64,000 nucleotides of DNA, taken from contig KB722738.1 in the NCBI GenBank assembly GCA_000349905.1, positions 1,111,551 to 1,175,550 of the forward strand, in the 5' to 3' direction. Shown one piece after another: positions 50,201 to 61,583 of the stretch. The notes under the pieces are model-generated. The model searched no databases. It was not told the origin of the DNA and saw nothing but the letters and a program-made list of their open reading frames with translations. Position numbers and translations under genes: made by a program. This DNA comes from Volvariella volvacea V23 (lineage: Eukaryota; Basidiomycota; Agaricomycetes; Agaricales; Pluteaceae). The stretch's first letter is position 1. Each line of letters starts with the position of its first letter.

Positions 50201-51123
50201 ATGCGGCAAAAGAGTTGGCCGTAAATCGCACATCCCAACTTGAAGACCAGAAAATGACACTGTCCTAGTTTCACCAGCCTTGTGACCTGACTCCTTCGAC
50301 TTATCTTCCGTCCTATACTTTATCTCTTCTAATGAAATCGTAATTCGTGTATTGTCTGGATGTACAAGCGTGACCTTGGTGTTCGTAGCATCGAACTCAA
50401 ACTTGGCGAGCAGCCTCTCAATAAGCGAGGCAAACAGAGAAACACCAGCGGGATCCGTATCGGCAGACTGAACTTCCTCTTCAGGTGCAGATACAAAAGG
50501 GTCCAGACCGCCTGGTACATGGTCATCGTCTGGGTTGGGAGGGTGAGCGGAGGAATGGAAGGACTGCCACAGCTGTGCAGTTTCTTGGGTGCTGTTGAGC
50601 TCGTCGTGCACAAAAGATTCGGCCACAGATACCATGGATTCTGCCAACGACGATATTGAGGTCTCGAGATCTGGGGCAGGCTTGGGAGCATGAGCTGGTA
50701 GTGGTACAACATGGAATGTGAGATGGAGACCGTTCAATGCAAGGCCGACGTTGGAGGTGAGGGGATTGGGAAGAGGAACACGAGCTGTGACTGAAGTGAT
50801 GGAACCGTCATGTAATCGTATAGGAAGGTCGTCGATAAGTGTATTGATAGCCTATGAAACGGATGACACGATCTGCATTAGCTCGGTGTCAGTGGCTCGC
50901 GAGGGAGACGCACCTGATTATCCAACTCGAGATCATTAATTTGAACATAACCGGAGCCTATCTGGGAGTCTATCTGGTGCGAATCGAGCTGCCCGGGCTT
51001 GAGGAAATGGCCCAGGGACTTCTTGAGGGCGAACGAGATGAAGCGGCCTTGGAGTCGGGAGGGCAAGACGAAGTCGCGCAAGGGGAGATTTGGGAACCAA
51101 GAAAAGTACCAAGGGGAAGACAT
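44219..51123 (-). CDS. ATG2: Autophagy-related lipid-transfer protein Atg2
   Basis: Rod-shaped bridge protein of the VPS13/Atg2 family that moves phospholipids from the ER to the growing phagophore. Span set by the ATG at 51123 and the stop at 44219; at least ten exons, about 2,000 residues; not every junction was resolved. The chorein-type N-terminus is [20 protein letters not shown] with [15 protein letters not shown]. The next block has [36 protein letters not shown] and [14 protein letters not shown]. The C-terminal ATG_C region carries [51 protein letters not shown] and a last exon ([14 protein letters not shown] to [12 protein letters not shown]). A long Ser/Pro-rich middle is typical. 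Confidence 0.92.
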
Positions 51124-51312
51124 GGTGGGAGACGAGGAGTGCTGTGCGGGTATCAGGGCGCTGTGTCTTGCAAGCTCAACCCGGGGACTGGGAGCGAAAC
51201 CATCTGGCTGGTAGCGTGCCAGTGCATTCCCCGCCCGACTACGCTCAGGGCAGATCATGTGACCTCTTCACTTAATTCCAGCTAAAATCGCAACATTTAT
51301 TCAACCGTACAT

Positions 51313-52392
51313 CTACAATGCCCTCACTCCCCCAAGGAACTCTGCAAAGTCCCTCGCAATCAGGTTGTGCACGGCACTCGTCGGGTGCAAGTGGTCGTGC
51401 CAGATTGGCCCCCATGCCTTCCGCGCCGCTTCCTCGGCAAACCCGTGCTCTTTCGGCGAGTCCAGCAGCTTTGTAAACGTGTCCCACGACGAGAACAGCA
51501 GAACTGTAGCGTCCTGGCGCTCTGCCGAGAAGGTTTGTGCGCCTTTCAGCAGGCATTCGTTCCACCCCGAATATACGCCCGAATACTCATCCTCAGAGTG
51601 GGCTAGTCGAAGCTTTAGCCATGTAAATCGCGCATCATGCGCTGATGCAGAACACACCTGGTATTGCCGGCGATCGTTGAATGGGAGGCACGTCTATGAA
51701 GCAGAAGTTCCGTGCACCAGCATCGTACAGTTCCGCTTGCAGCTCAAACAGGCGCTTGATGCTGCTGTCGTGTTTCCTCGAGTACCTGCGTCCAGTCGAG
51801 GCATAAGAATGGGTTCGCATCGCCATCGGTCCACTCACGCGCAATCATTAATCCCGACCCAAGTCACTGCAGCTCAAGGTCTCGGCACTACTTCCCTCAG
51901 CGATGCATCCAATCCACTCACCAAACAAAGAATCCTCAGCAGCCCAAGGCGCCCAGTCAGGCTTCTTCCCAACTCTCGGCAAAAACCTATCAGTAATCTG
52001 CCTCTTCACCCCAGCCACCAAGTCGCCGCCCACCGCATAGTCGTAAACCAGCAAGGGGTTCGCGTGATAGTCCTCTGCTTGTTGATCAAACTGCGGGTTG
52101 TATCTTGGTGGTGGGGCATAGCTGGCGACCAAATGCCCTACCCAGTTTGGTTTGCCGGTTTCGTTCCACGTCGTCCCCGGATAGTCGACGCCCATAGGAT
52201 TGATGTCATCTGGTCGAGCTGTGCCGGCCAGCGAATAGCCTACATCACTGTACGAGTCGCCGCTGGAGGGAAATCGGTGTCAACATGCATGAGATAGATT
52301 TATCATTCCGGTGCAAGAACTGACAAGATCATTAACTTTCTTATCGACGCAAAGCCCCGCCAACTGGGGCTGAGCCGGATGGTGCTGGACAT
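51313..52392 (-). CDS. GDSL/SGNH-family esterase (CE16-like)
   Basis: Exons 52392-52325, 52262-51922, 51866-51839 (28 nt), 51785-51658 and 51602-51313 give 284 residues. SGNH blocks are complete: block I LMIFGDSYSDVGY with the nucleophile Ser, block II Gly in DYAVGGDLV, block III VTWVGINDCA with Asn, and block V WHDHLHPTSAVH with the Asp/His pair. Fungal proteins of this type include acetylesterases acting on hemicellulose oligomers. No signal peptide is evident (MSSTIRLSPSWRGFASIRK), so this one may be intracellular or the start may be incomplete. The substrate is unknown. Confidence 0.88.
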
Positions 52393-52683
52393 GCTAATAG
52401 TGGTTGTTGAACGAGTGGCTAGGGAAGGCCACTCGATTATGTATTGATCTAATGCCAATTTGATATTATAACCACCCGGTCCGCGAATCGGATCGGTGAA
52501 AACAAGAAGGCATACTCTATAGAGCTAGCACTACACAAAAAAACAGTACCACAACAGATCCTCTGGATATACGCTATAATAAAAGGCGGTGCGATGAGCT
52601 TAGGGTAAAACACGTCGGAGAGCGTTGCAAAGCGGATAACAAGACATTAATGATAAGGATAGGCCCTGGGGACTTGAAAGAGG

Positions 52684-54508
52684 TCACGATACCTCGAGGA
52701 CTGATACCTCGAGGATGCGGAACAGTGTTGGATCCTTGGACTCTTCTGTCCACCCCACAATCTCTCTCCAGTTTGCAGAATTGGCCTCTTTCTCTCCTGC
52801 CCCAGCAAATTCCCCGACCTCATCCTCCGTAAGACCTCGGAAGATCAAGAACAGCCGAGTAAAGACACATGGATCCGTCGTGACCGTGATGTCAATAGCA
52901 GCAGCTATCCGTGTAGGTGGCAGGAATCTATAAGCGATGTACTTGTGCTGGGAGAAGTAGTGAATGTTGTTACTGGTCGAGTGTCAGCAAGATCTTAGGT
53001 ACAACAGCTAACTGACATACTTCAAGAAGGTTGTCCGCGCGTGAAGAGACAGCCCAAGTTGATCGAGAACGCGCAGCAGATGGGGAACAAAGTCCCTGAA
53101 GGGCATGGCGAAGCCATTCCTTGGCGCAATGTAATCGCGAGGGTCCACCATCGAAGGATCGGGTCTGCGACATCAAGTCAGGGTCACGGTGCGATAAGAG
53201 CTGTGATAACGCACATGGCCTCGTAATATAGCGCAGTAGTCACCATCTCCGTCTCGAAATGCTCCAAAGCACCTCCAGGATGTACTCGCAGGAAGTACTT
53301 CACCTTACTCTCACCCATATTTTCGGCAGGCGGCCAGGTTAGTCCCAGTTTCCAGTACGGTGAGAAGGTCAGCATCACGTCGCAATATTGCTGAGCTGGT
53401 GCAAGGATGCTTAGCTGACACCTGGCTGTCGTTGGCTTTGCAGCGATAACAAGCTTGGACATGACACGAGAATCAAACATAAAGTCAGGACCATACTCTT
53501 GGCCAGGAGGCAGTCGTGTGCCGGAGAACTCCATCTTGTGTACATCTCCATCGTGGACAATGTCCAACTTGCCCCAGAACATGCCATCGACTGTTGTGCC
53601 ATCCTCCATGCGTGCCATGTCCAGCTCCTCAGAGGTGACTAGGGTATCAAGTGCCACTTGTTGACCTGGTGTCAATTCCAGATTGAATGTTGCATCCATC
53701 TCCAATACGGGAGGCGGTCTGGGCTGTGTCAAATCAAGGACTGATATGTAGATGTGAGTACCTACGGAGGTGGGCTTTTGCGACCTGTTAACAATGAACG
53801 TGGCGGTGGAGAGCGTGACTACTTACGGTGGCTCATCGGGTGGAGGGGGCACATCGCTCACGACTTCGACGCGGAGACCCTGAACGCCCATGATGGCTAT
53901 CTGGTACGAGTCTTCACTGGTCAACTGCTCAAGCCATTAGGCTCGCAAAACTGGAGAAATTAAGTACAACGCATACGTATATATAAGGCCCAGAAACAAG
54001 CCTCTGATGTCCAGATCAATGACCTGTGCAGATCACAGCAGCAGAAACTCACAGCAGCATGGAGCGAGGCATATTCTACGGGAACACGCAGACCAAACAT
54101 CGCATCTGGGGGTGGTTTTGTCCAGTCTCTGGCAAGGGCATCGAGCTCCTGTTACAGCAAACTGTAAGAAGTGGGGCGAGGCAGTAGTACACAACGCACG
54201 GCAAAGGTATTTGGGAGCTGTTGACGATTGGTGTGATATGAGCGATGCCATCTAATCGAGAGGAAGAGGTCGCACCATTCTGATTGTCTCCATGTCCTCG
54301 TAGGCGAGTGTCAGAAGACGCTGGCGAGCAATGGCCATATGGCCCTGCATCTCTCTCAAGTCTGGCTCTGGCTTCTTGGGTTTGAACTTGCCCCAAAAAG
54401 AGGATGAAGGGGGGAGACTGGCACTTGTTGATCTAGGCGGTAAGTAGCATGGATTATTATGGGCTAGGAGCAGGAGATGGGTAAACCTCACGCAGGCGAT
54501 AGGAGCAT
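52684..54508 (-). CDS. Conserved fungal protein of unknown function
   Basis: Nine exons (54508-54492, 54432-54276, 54148-54053, 54023-53977, 53916-53827, 53784-53762, 53740-53215, 53164-53021, 52972-52684) give 462 residues in frame. Notable blocks are SFWGKFKPKKPEPDLREMQ, LDALARDWTKPPPDAMFG, EDSYQIAIMGVQGLRVEV, DPRDYIAPRNGFAMPFRDFV, LLRVLDQLGLSLHARTTF, YIAYRFLPPTRIAAAIDITV and DPCVFTRLFLIFRG. I recall similar uncharacterised proteins in other fungi but no named domain. No signal peptide or membrane span is seen. The first exon is 17 nt and the sixth 23 nt. A bidirectional region of 251 bp separates it from the SAP-domain gene. Confidence 0.75.
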
Positions 54509-54759
54509 GGCGAGCGGGGATTGGGGTGATAGTGGACGGGGTTTTCAGGGACAGGCGAGTGCTGCAGCCCAATAAGGGCAGATCGCTGTGAAGGATGCGA
54601 TTGTGGGCAGGGCCCACGGCAAGGCCACGAGGCCGAGCCACAGCGAATCAGGGAGATCAGCGCGATAACCACACGCGACGCCGGAGAGGCGAGTCCTCCA
54701 ATTGCGCACGTGACGCCAGTCCTGCGTCATGGCTCGCGAAACTTTCTGCTTTGCCCACC

Positions 54760-55583
54760 ATGCATCGTCTCTGCAGGCCCTCGACGCTCGTCCCGCTCCG
54801 AACGGCGCAACCCCGCAGGCCCTTTGTTTCCTCGCTGCTCCTCACCCGCCCATGGGAAAACAAGAGCGTCGCCGAGCTGAAACAGGAAGCGAGGACTCGC
54901 GGGCTCTCGGTGTGAGTGCCCACAATTCCTGCCAGTTGACGAGCCTCACAGCCAAAAAAGCACAGGGAACAAGGCCACCCTCATCTCGCGCATCCAGCAA
55001 TTCGAAGAGTCCAAACAGCGCGAGTCATCGTCCCTCGACTCCCCGGTGTCTCTCGTTTCGAGACATGCTTCGACTTCCGCCAGTGCCAGTGAAAGCAGTA
55101 CGCCCGGGGAAGCACCGGGCATCCCTCCCGCTCATCAAGCCGAAGCACTCAAAAATGCGTCTTCCCCGTCCGCAAACTACTTGAATGTCGCGATTCCTGA
55201 CATACCGCCAACAGAGACAGAAGCACCCGTCCAAGTTGTAAGTGCAGCGTCGGTCGTTTGACACATAAGCCCTTATCTCCACAATTTGACAGCCGTACCT
55301 TCCCGATTTCTGGGATTCTGCAACGCCAAAGAAGGCCGCCGTCGAAGACGACCTGCCAAAGGTCCTCGTAGTCGCTGGCGCAACGACGCATCACGGTGGT
55401 GGACCAACTTTTAACCTCGAAAACGTCTCAGAAAGCGTCGAAGAGACTTCTCTCAATGAGGCCTCACCAAAAGCAGGTGCACAGGGAGGAAGTGGTGGGC
55501 TGCTGGACGATGTTACGGAGGAACTCGGAATACCACCACTCAAGGAACTGAAGAATACATATTCCAAGTTCTTTTCTTCGTGA
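54760..55583 (+). CDS. Mitochondrial SAP-domain protein (Aim34-like)
   Basis: Exons 54760-54911, 54952-55237 and 55293-55583 give 242 residues. The N-terminus is Arg/Pro-rich with Ser and Leu (RLCRPSTLVPLRTAQPRR), suited to mitochondrial import. A SAP motif spans the first intron: SVAELKQEARTRGLSV then KSTGNKATLISRIQQF. The rest is polar, with PYLPDFWDS and a C-terminal block LLDDVTEELGIPPLKEL. Yeast Aim34 has this plan (presequence plus SAP). The choice of donor 54912 and acceptor at 54951 is forced by the SAP frame and gives a 40-base intron. Confidence 0.72.
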
Positions 55584-55837
55584 AGGGACGAAAGACCCGT
55601 CTTTAGACTATTTTGGCATTGTGCATTTCAATTAGAATTCCAGTATTGCACGTCCCGTCTCACCCCGTATCATCAATGATATAGCATAGTTAGACATATG
55701 GGTGATGGTGATACCATATGCCCTTGCAATTCGATCGTTCACTACATTAAATACTCATAATAACAAGGAGATGGCATAATACACTAGTGGACGTGAACTC
55801 GAGAACCCTGCCCACCAGACGCAGAGTCAACTCCAAA

Positions 55838-56437
55838 ATGCCTGTTTTCCTCCGACATCCATCAGCACTCTTGCGATCAGCACTAGTCGTCTCGTGCCGC
55901 CCACTACACAGCACCGCTGTGTCGAGAAAGCTTGTCGGTCCCATAGATCCAGTCTCCAATCTTCGTCCTGTCATTTACGACAATGTGCCGGCCTCGGAAA
56001 GATCGAAACGTCGAGCACATCCCTACTCCTTGACGGAGTTTACTTTGCAGTCGTATGAAGCGGTTGCGGGGGAGAATGAGCTTCAGCTCAAGCTCCAGCA
56101 AGAGCAGTTGGACGCATTGGACCAGCAGTTCTGGGTAGATGTGAGTTGCAAAGGCTGCATCCATGCGATTGGTGCTAATATAGCCGCGCAGAGTAACACC
56201 CGATTCGAGGCTGCTAAAGAAGCCATACTGTCCAGTCTTCCGCCAACGGCCACGCCTCTGGACAAGGAACAGGCTCTGTCCGAATTCTACAGACAGTGGG
56301 TCGTCCAGGAGAGCGACCGGACAGAGAAATACACGGCCGAGACGAGAGCACGAGTGTTGAATGTTATTCAGCTTTCCGCCCGAGTAAAATACGAGCACTT
56401 CAAGAATTGGATCACCAATGCTACGCGACCATTCTGA
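55838..56437 (+). CDS. COA8/APOPT-like mitochondrial protein
   Basis: Exons 55838-56140 and 56192-56437 give 182 residues. The basic start FLRHPSALLRSALVVSCRPL is a presequence candidate. VGPIDPVSNLRPVIYDN matches the family's signature (D-x3-SNLRPV), followed by LDQQFWVDSNTRFEAAKEA (QFW-x3-N-x2-F) and SEFYRQWVVQ near the end. In animals COA8 (APOPT1) protects cytochrome c oxidase assembly from oxidative stress. Function in fungi is inferred. The GTG 51 bases upstream is not used; the first in-frame ATG is at 55838. Confidence 0.82.
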   Translation: MPVFLRHPSALLRSALVVSCRPLHSTAVSRKLVGPIDPVSNLRPVIYDNVPASERSKRRAHPYSLTEFTLQSYEAVAGENELQLKLQQEQLDALDQQFWVDVSCKGCIHAIGANIAAQSNTRFEAAKEAILSSLPPTATPLDKEQALSEFYRQWVVQESDRTEKYTAETRARVLNVIQLSARVKYEHFKNWITNATRPF

Positions 56438-56533
56438 TTACCTCCCCTCGCTATTTTGTACTTTGACAAGGTGCTATATATATAATACAAGATATGCAAG
56501 TATGAGAGTAGCGAAAGGATTTTTTGGGCCAAA

Positions 56534-59500
56534 CTATTGCTCCCATGTCACTTGCTGGACAGCCAACTCTCGCACACGCTGATAAACATCATCTAGCTCA
56601 AACTCCCCCAGTTTATCGCACTCGTAGTTGTAATCCACCACCAATGCATTAATTTGCTCTGCAGATTTCCCCGGCCATCTGGATGATATCTCCTCGACGG
56701 TGGGTACGATGAGTGCAACATTTGGGCTGGTTTCGTAACCTTCGACTTGAATGTCTCGGGGTAGGATCGAGAGAAGCGTTTCAAATAATGCCGTGTTGCG
56801 GTATCGCGTGTTGACTTCTCCGTCCGTGATGTTGGCAGTCTTTTGGATACTTTCCCAACTGGCTGGTGGTTAGTTGTTTTGCTGCAGCATGAAATACTCG
56901 ACCACGCACTCGTCATGAAGGTAGATACGACGCCATATTATCCGGAATGCTGCGAGTTTTCTGCCGTCGGGAATATTCTGCGTACATGCACATCAGCGAT
57001 TCACGGAGAACATGAATAACAATGCAACTTACTTGGGCACGTGTGAGGAGATGCAAAGCAGTAGCATAATCCTCCACGGAGTTGGCATTGTCCTTCAGTG
57101 TCAGCACATCTACTGTGTCTTCGATGCTCAGGGCCTTCTTTTGAATGACTGCTCGCACTAAATCTTTGAAGATCTATGGCATACTTATAGCGTTGTTGTC
57201 ATGTTCGAACGCGGGTGCATGCCTACCTGTAAAAGTGCTTTGCGGTCGACGAGCGAAGACGCCAGAGACCTAGCGATAGCATCCACCTGGCTATCGAGCG
57301 ACTGTTTCCCACGCAGCGATTTGAGAACACCCTGGAATTCCTCCCAAAGTGTCTCTTGTACGCTGACAAAGTCAAGGTCGTCGTGGAATGCTAGGAAAAG
57401 TCATAAGCACAAGAGGCAACAGCCATTATTTTGTAACTTGCCATCGAGTATTGCTTGGTCAGTTTGCATATCTCCTCCTTCTTGCAACTGCGCTAGATGG
57501 CAGAGCTTGCCGATGCTCAGTATGAGCTGGGGTAAAGAATAATCACTCTTGTACATTATAAGCACATTCAACCACTTACGTGTTTGGCTTCGATACTTGG
57601 GGTTTGCTTAGCTTCAGCCAACAGTTCCGCAGCTGCTGTTTTGTGCCTGCCCTTGTCCAGATTGTGAATCCATGAGATGGCGTTGTTGGGATTTTCCACA
57701 AAGTACTTGTCCATGTAGTGACTGTAGCTTGATCCGTCTTGCGCAAACATGATACGCAGCTCTCCTGGATCAGCGTTAGCTATTAATATACGATGTTTGT
57801 GCACGACTAACCGTGTTGGATGTACCACCTAAAGAGTTCAGTTGCAAACTCGTCTTGGAAGCGCTCGAGATAGCCTTGTATCCGGGAATGATGAGGGTTT
57901 TGTTCAGGTGGGTAAACCGTCTCCCGGTGGCATAATGCAGCCAATGACCTGAAATCACGATATTGCTCAGCTAAGGCGAACGCAGAGTCAGCATAGCCAA
58001 TGCGGCCTAACGGAGAGTGAGACAATCAAATGAAGACAAATGAAGTGAATAACAAACGTAGTGTTTCCAATACTTCGGGTCTAAGGAGTGCCACTTTTTG
58101 CTCCAGCCCTTTTCTATCGCGTTCGATATCCACTTCTTCAGCAGCAGCCGAACTGACAATAAAGTGAGTAGGAGACCGGGGAACGCTACATCTATGCTTA
58201 CCTACTGAGCCAATCCAAACGTTCCTGGATACATTGCAACAGCGTTGCAGCAAGATCAGGAAGTTGGCTGACAGGCTCCCGTAATCGTCGATTGGACGTA
58301 TCTTCTGCTGGTGCTTCCGCAAGAGTGGTTGTAGCATCAAATAGTTCAAGCATCACCTCAATTACGCCCGGTTGACTAGTCCACGGTCTGATCATTGGTA
58401 GCTCGATACCATACATGCCATGGTTATATGCGCGATAGTTGAACGCAGAACGGAGGACTGTCTATTTTCAAGTAAGGATCAGTACTTGGGGGTGAGACTC
58501 GTTAATCATACCAGGACGATTCTATTTGCTTCTGGCAAGAAATCCATGTGGTCTCGGCCACTGGTCTGAGCAGCTTGTTTTGAAACTTCTGGTACTCGTC
58601 GAATTAATTTTCCAAGGTCACGGACTCTGGTGCGGAAGAAGGTTCGCATTATATCTTCGTGATGCGTGTCACCGATTGATGTCATGTAAGAATATACTGC
58701 GTCTTGCAACACACTATGCACCGGTGCTGTCCTATGATAATCGTTCAGCATCGAGTTTAAGTATAGCTGCTGAGACCTACGCCAGGAAGTTATTGTGCTC
58801 TTTCCACAGTTGATGTGCGGCATATAGCTTTTCGGCGTTTGTCACAAGTTGTTGTCGACTCCGCTGCGACATCTGCATGTACAATATTTATGAGGAGTTC
58901 TCGTGCAAGACTCAGCACTCGCCTTTCCTAGTGCTGCGTTATCGTTGATGAATCGAATCAGCCAGCTTAACCTGTCCTTCCTTGTTGTTAGCTGTGAGCT
59001 CATATCGTGATCCCTTCTAACAAGTTCAGGGTCTGCAATCACATTTAGGGGAGGTCGCGGCGATTGTGAAACAGCTTACATACCTGATTCCAGGATAGCT
59101 TGACTCATTTGTTCAGCACCTTGCATCAGACCCTCCTCATCAATCTCAGGAGGGAAGCTGAAGTGTAATGGATTCTGATAGCTTACTTGAGTGGATGTCA
59201 ATATGCAGAGAAAGCGACTTACTTCCTGTACCGATCCATAGAGAATGGCCTGCGTCAACGTTGACTTCACCAAATAAGTGTGTCCAGTCCTATATATTTC
59301 TCAATGGGATAGGCACGGAATACGAAACCTAAACCTAAACCTACTCTGGATCGAAGTTATATGCCTTGTCTAAATTGATGGTGACGCGTATCATTGTAGA
59401 CGCATTTAGAATCAGGAGCGTGGGTTCGTTCTGAGCAATACTGATACCCAGTGTCCTATCCAAAGGCGACTTGAGCTCAAGTCGATCTCGGAACTCAGAG

Positions 59501-61117
59501 TCTAAACGCAGTGAACTGAAGGTCCAATAAGTTTCGCGGAGACATACCTCTCGCGCAAAGGGCGACAGCATCTCCAAACTGTATGCTAACCAATGTGCCA
59601 CCGTCAATCAGTCGAATGCGTGGGTGCATGGGTGCCCCAGTTGAAGTCTAAGATGATTAGAATCTACTGAATGAACGAAGAATTAAAAACAACGTACACT
59701 TTGGTAGGGCACTGTCTTGACATTATCCACCGTGAAGGTTGAGTTGGAGTGTGTTAACCGCATTAACACGTAAACGCGTCGAATGCCTTTCAAGTCCAAG
59801 GCCATAAAGGTATCCACTTCTTCGCCAGCATAAGAAAGTAGCACTACTAATTGTCCCTCGCTATCCACTGCTAAGTCCAAGAACTCCAAGTCTAACTGGG
59901 CATCGTCCTCGGGAAGACTTTCTCCATACGTCTCTCTGATCTCCCCTCGAAGCTGAGCAAGAACGTCAGTGTCATGCACTAGCTCTGCCCAACCGTCTGC
60001 TCTCATATCCCACAGCTGTAATCTGGTGTCAACCAAAGCCCAAACACCCCTTCCCCCCAGCGCGTTAGAACTTCCCAGTGCAATTGCGCTGATATTTCCC
60101 GGCTCCAAATCAGAACGAGAAGAGCCAGCCCCCGTAATGAAGGAAGGCAGTAAGCGAGAGATAGATAAACCTCTCGCGCTATGGGAGAATTTGCGGTGCG
60201 CGATGTGGAACTTTCCTCCAGCGGAGGTCAAGTTGAGGAGAAATAGGTTCCCTAAAGATGTTGAGGCAATGTATGTTTGTGGCTGCAATGGTCCTTAGAA
60301 AAATGAAACAAGTGAGTGGATCTAAAGCACGCACATTGGCTCGCACGAGATTTGTCACTAGCTCTCCATCCTGTAGCTCCAGTTCAGATGTCGTGTAGTT
60401 TTCTCCACCAGCAAGACCGATTCCAATGCTATCCCACAAGCGGATGAACCCAGTTGGCGAAATTAAGATGAGCCCTGGCTCGCGGGATGGACCATAGGGT
60501 ACAAGCGCATGAAAAGGTGGACTGTTTGCTTCGTCTTGTGGACACGAGAAGATGTAGCACGTGGGGGTGCCCTTTACAGCCTGGTAGTTTATGTTCAATA
60601 GGCAATATGTTCTATCAATTTTGTTGGGACACACCTGGACGTGTTGCCAGACGAAGCATGTTCTTGGAGAAGCCACAAGAGCAAATCCAGTCAATGTATC
60701 AATATCTCCGGCGTATGCATCGCGGTAGAAGTCTAGCAATGTGAGATACATATACGCCACCAAACACGCATGATTCGGCTACTCACCTGCATTCTTCAAT
60801 AGTTGTTTTACCTCCAAGGGTAAACTTGCATAAAATGTAGCAGTCCACTCTTCGGTTTTTGCAAATATGGTATCATGCGAGATACGCGATGCGCCTCTTT
60901 CCGTGACCACGGAAACAGATTCGTCGACGTCCATGCTAGATACCACAGACGCTTGTCTGTCCCCTGGTTGTTGTCCTGCATTTGAGCGAATGGCTGGAGT
61001 TTGATAGCGCGAAGGAACTCTGTTGCCAGCAACTACGATGCGTCGTGGTGGAGGAGAGTTTGGTTGTCGTAAGCGGGAAGAACGACGGGGAACAGGAGCA
61101 GATACATATGTGGCCAT
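56534..61117 (-). CDS. NUP133: Nucleoporin Nup133
   Basis: Scaffold subunit of the Y (Nup107-160/Nup84) complex of the nuclear pore. Span set by the ATG at 61117 and the stop at 56534; about a dozen exons, not all resolved; over 1,200 residues. The N-terminus has a basic disordered leader (RRSSRLRQPNSPPPRR), then an N-terminal beta-propeller: DFYRDAYAGDIDTLTGFAL, SREPGLILISPTGFIRLWDS, TYIASTSLGNLFLLNL and RGVWALVDTRLQLWDM. The C-terminal half is alpha-helical, ending with RWPGKSAEQINALVVDY and LGEFELDDVYQRVREL. Nup155 also has this layout, but the propeller sequences and end block fit Nup133 better. Its 3' end is 96 bp from the COA8-like stop. Confidence 0.82.
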
Positions 61118-61583
61118 GGAAGCGGTGTTCACTTGAGCTACTTGTGATCACTTTCGCGATCGACCATGACGCGCTTGCGCTGTTTTGGCATATTGTACTT
61201 AGGCGTCAATGGCAGACGATGCTAAACAAACCCCTATTCAACCTGCACATCCCCTGCTACCGTGACAGAAAGCCATATGAAGATGCAATTGTCATTATCT
61301 ATCGGGAATCCATGAAATAGGCGGCTGCCGTGCAGGCTGGTCCAGCTAAATATAGTAGGTGTGCTCCTCCAACTTACGCCAAAATCCCTCACCGGCATAA
61401 AAGCGCATGATGCCCTGACTCTCACCCAGCAGGTTCATCCAACTCGTTTGCGGCTCCACTTGATAGGCCAGGTACAGCAACTTGTCCTTAAAAAACTTAT
61501 TTATATTTACTTGCTTACTATTAAGCGCTAGGGCATCATACATTTAGAGCCCTCGAAAACCCCCAGCTCATTTAGTGAAGAAG
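61118..61583. other. Intergenic region, Nup133 / F-box gene, with one small open frame
   Basis: This 466-bp gap holds the Nup133 promoter (leftward) and the F-box promoter (rightward). A 65-codon frame with an ATG at 61543 and stop at 61346 on the minus strand encodes LLYLAYQVEPQTSWMNLLG with GEGFWRKLEEHTYYI. I recognise no family and cannot say if it is expressed; it may be a gene remnant. Confidence 0.3.

Noticed and set aside
50360..50659. Long plus-strand frames inside ATG2
   Set aside because: Antisense shadows of a long exon; the minus-strand reading matches Atg2 throughout.
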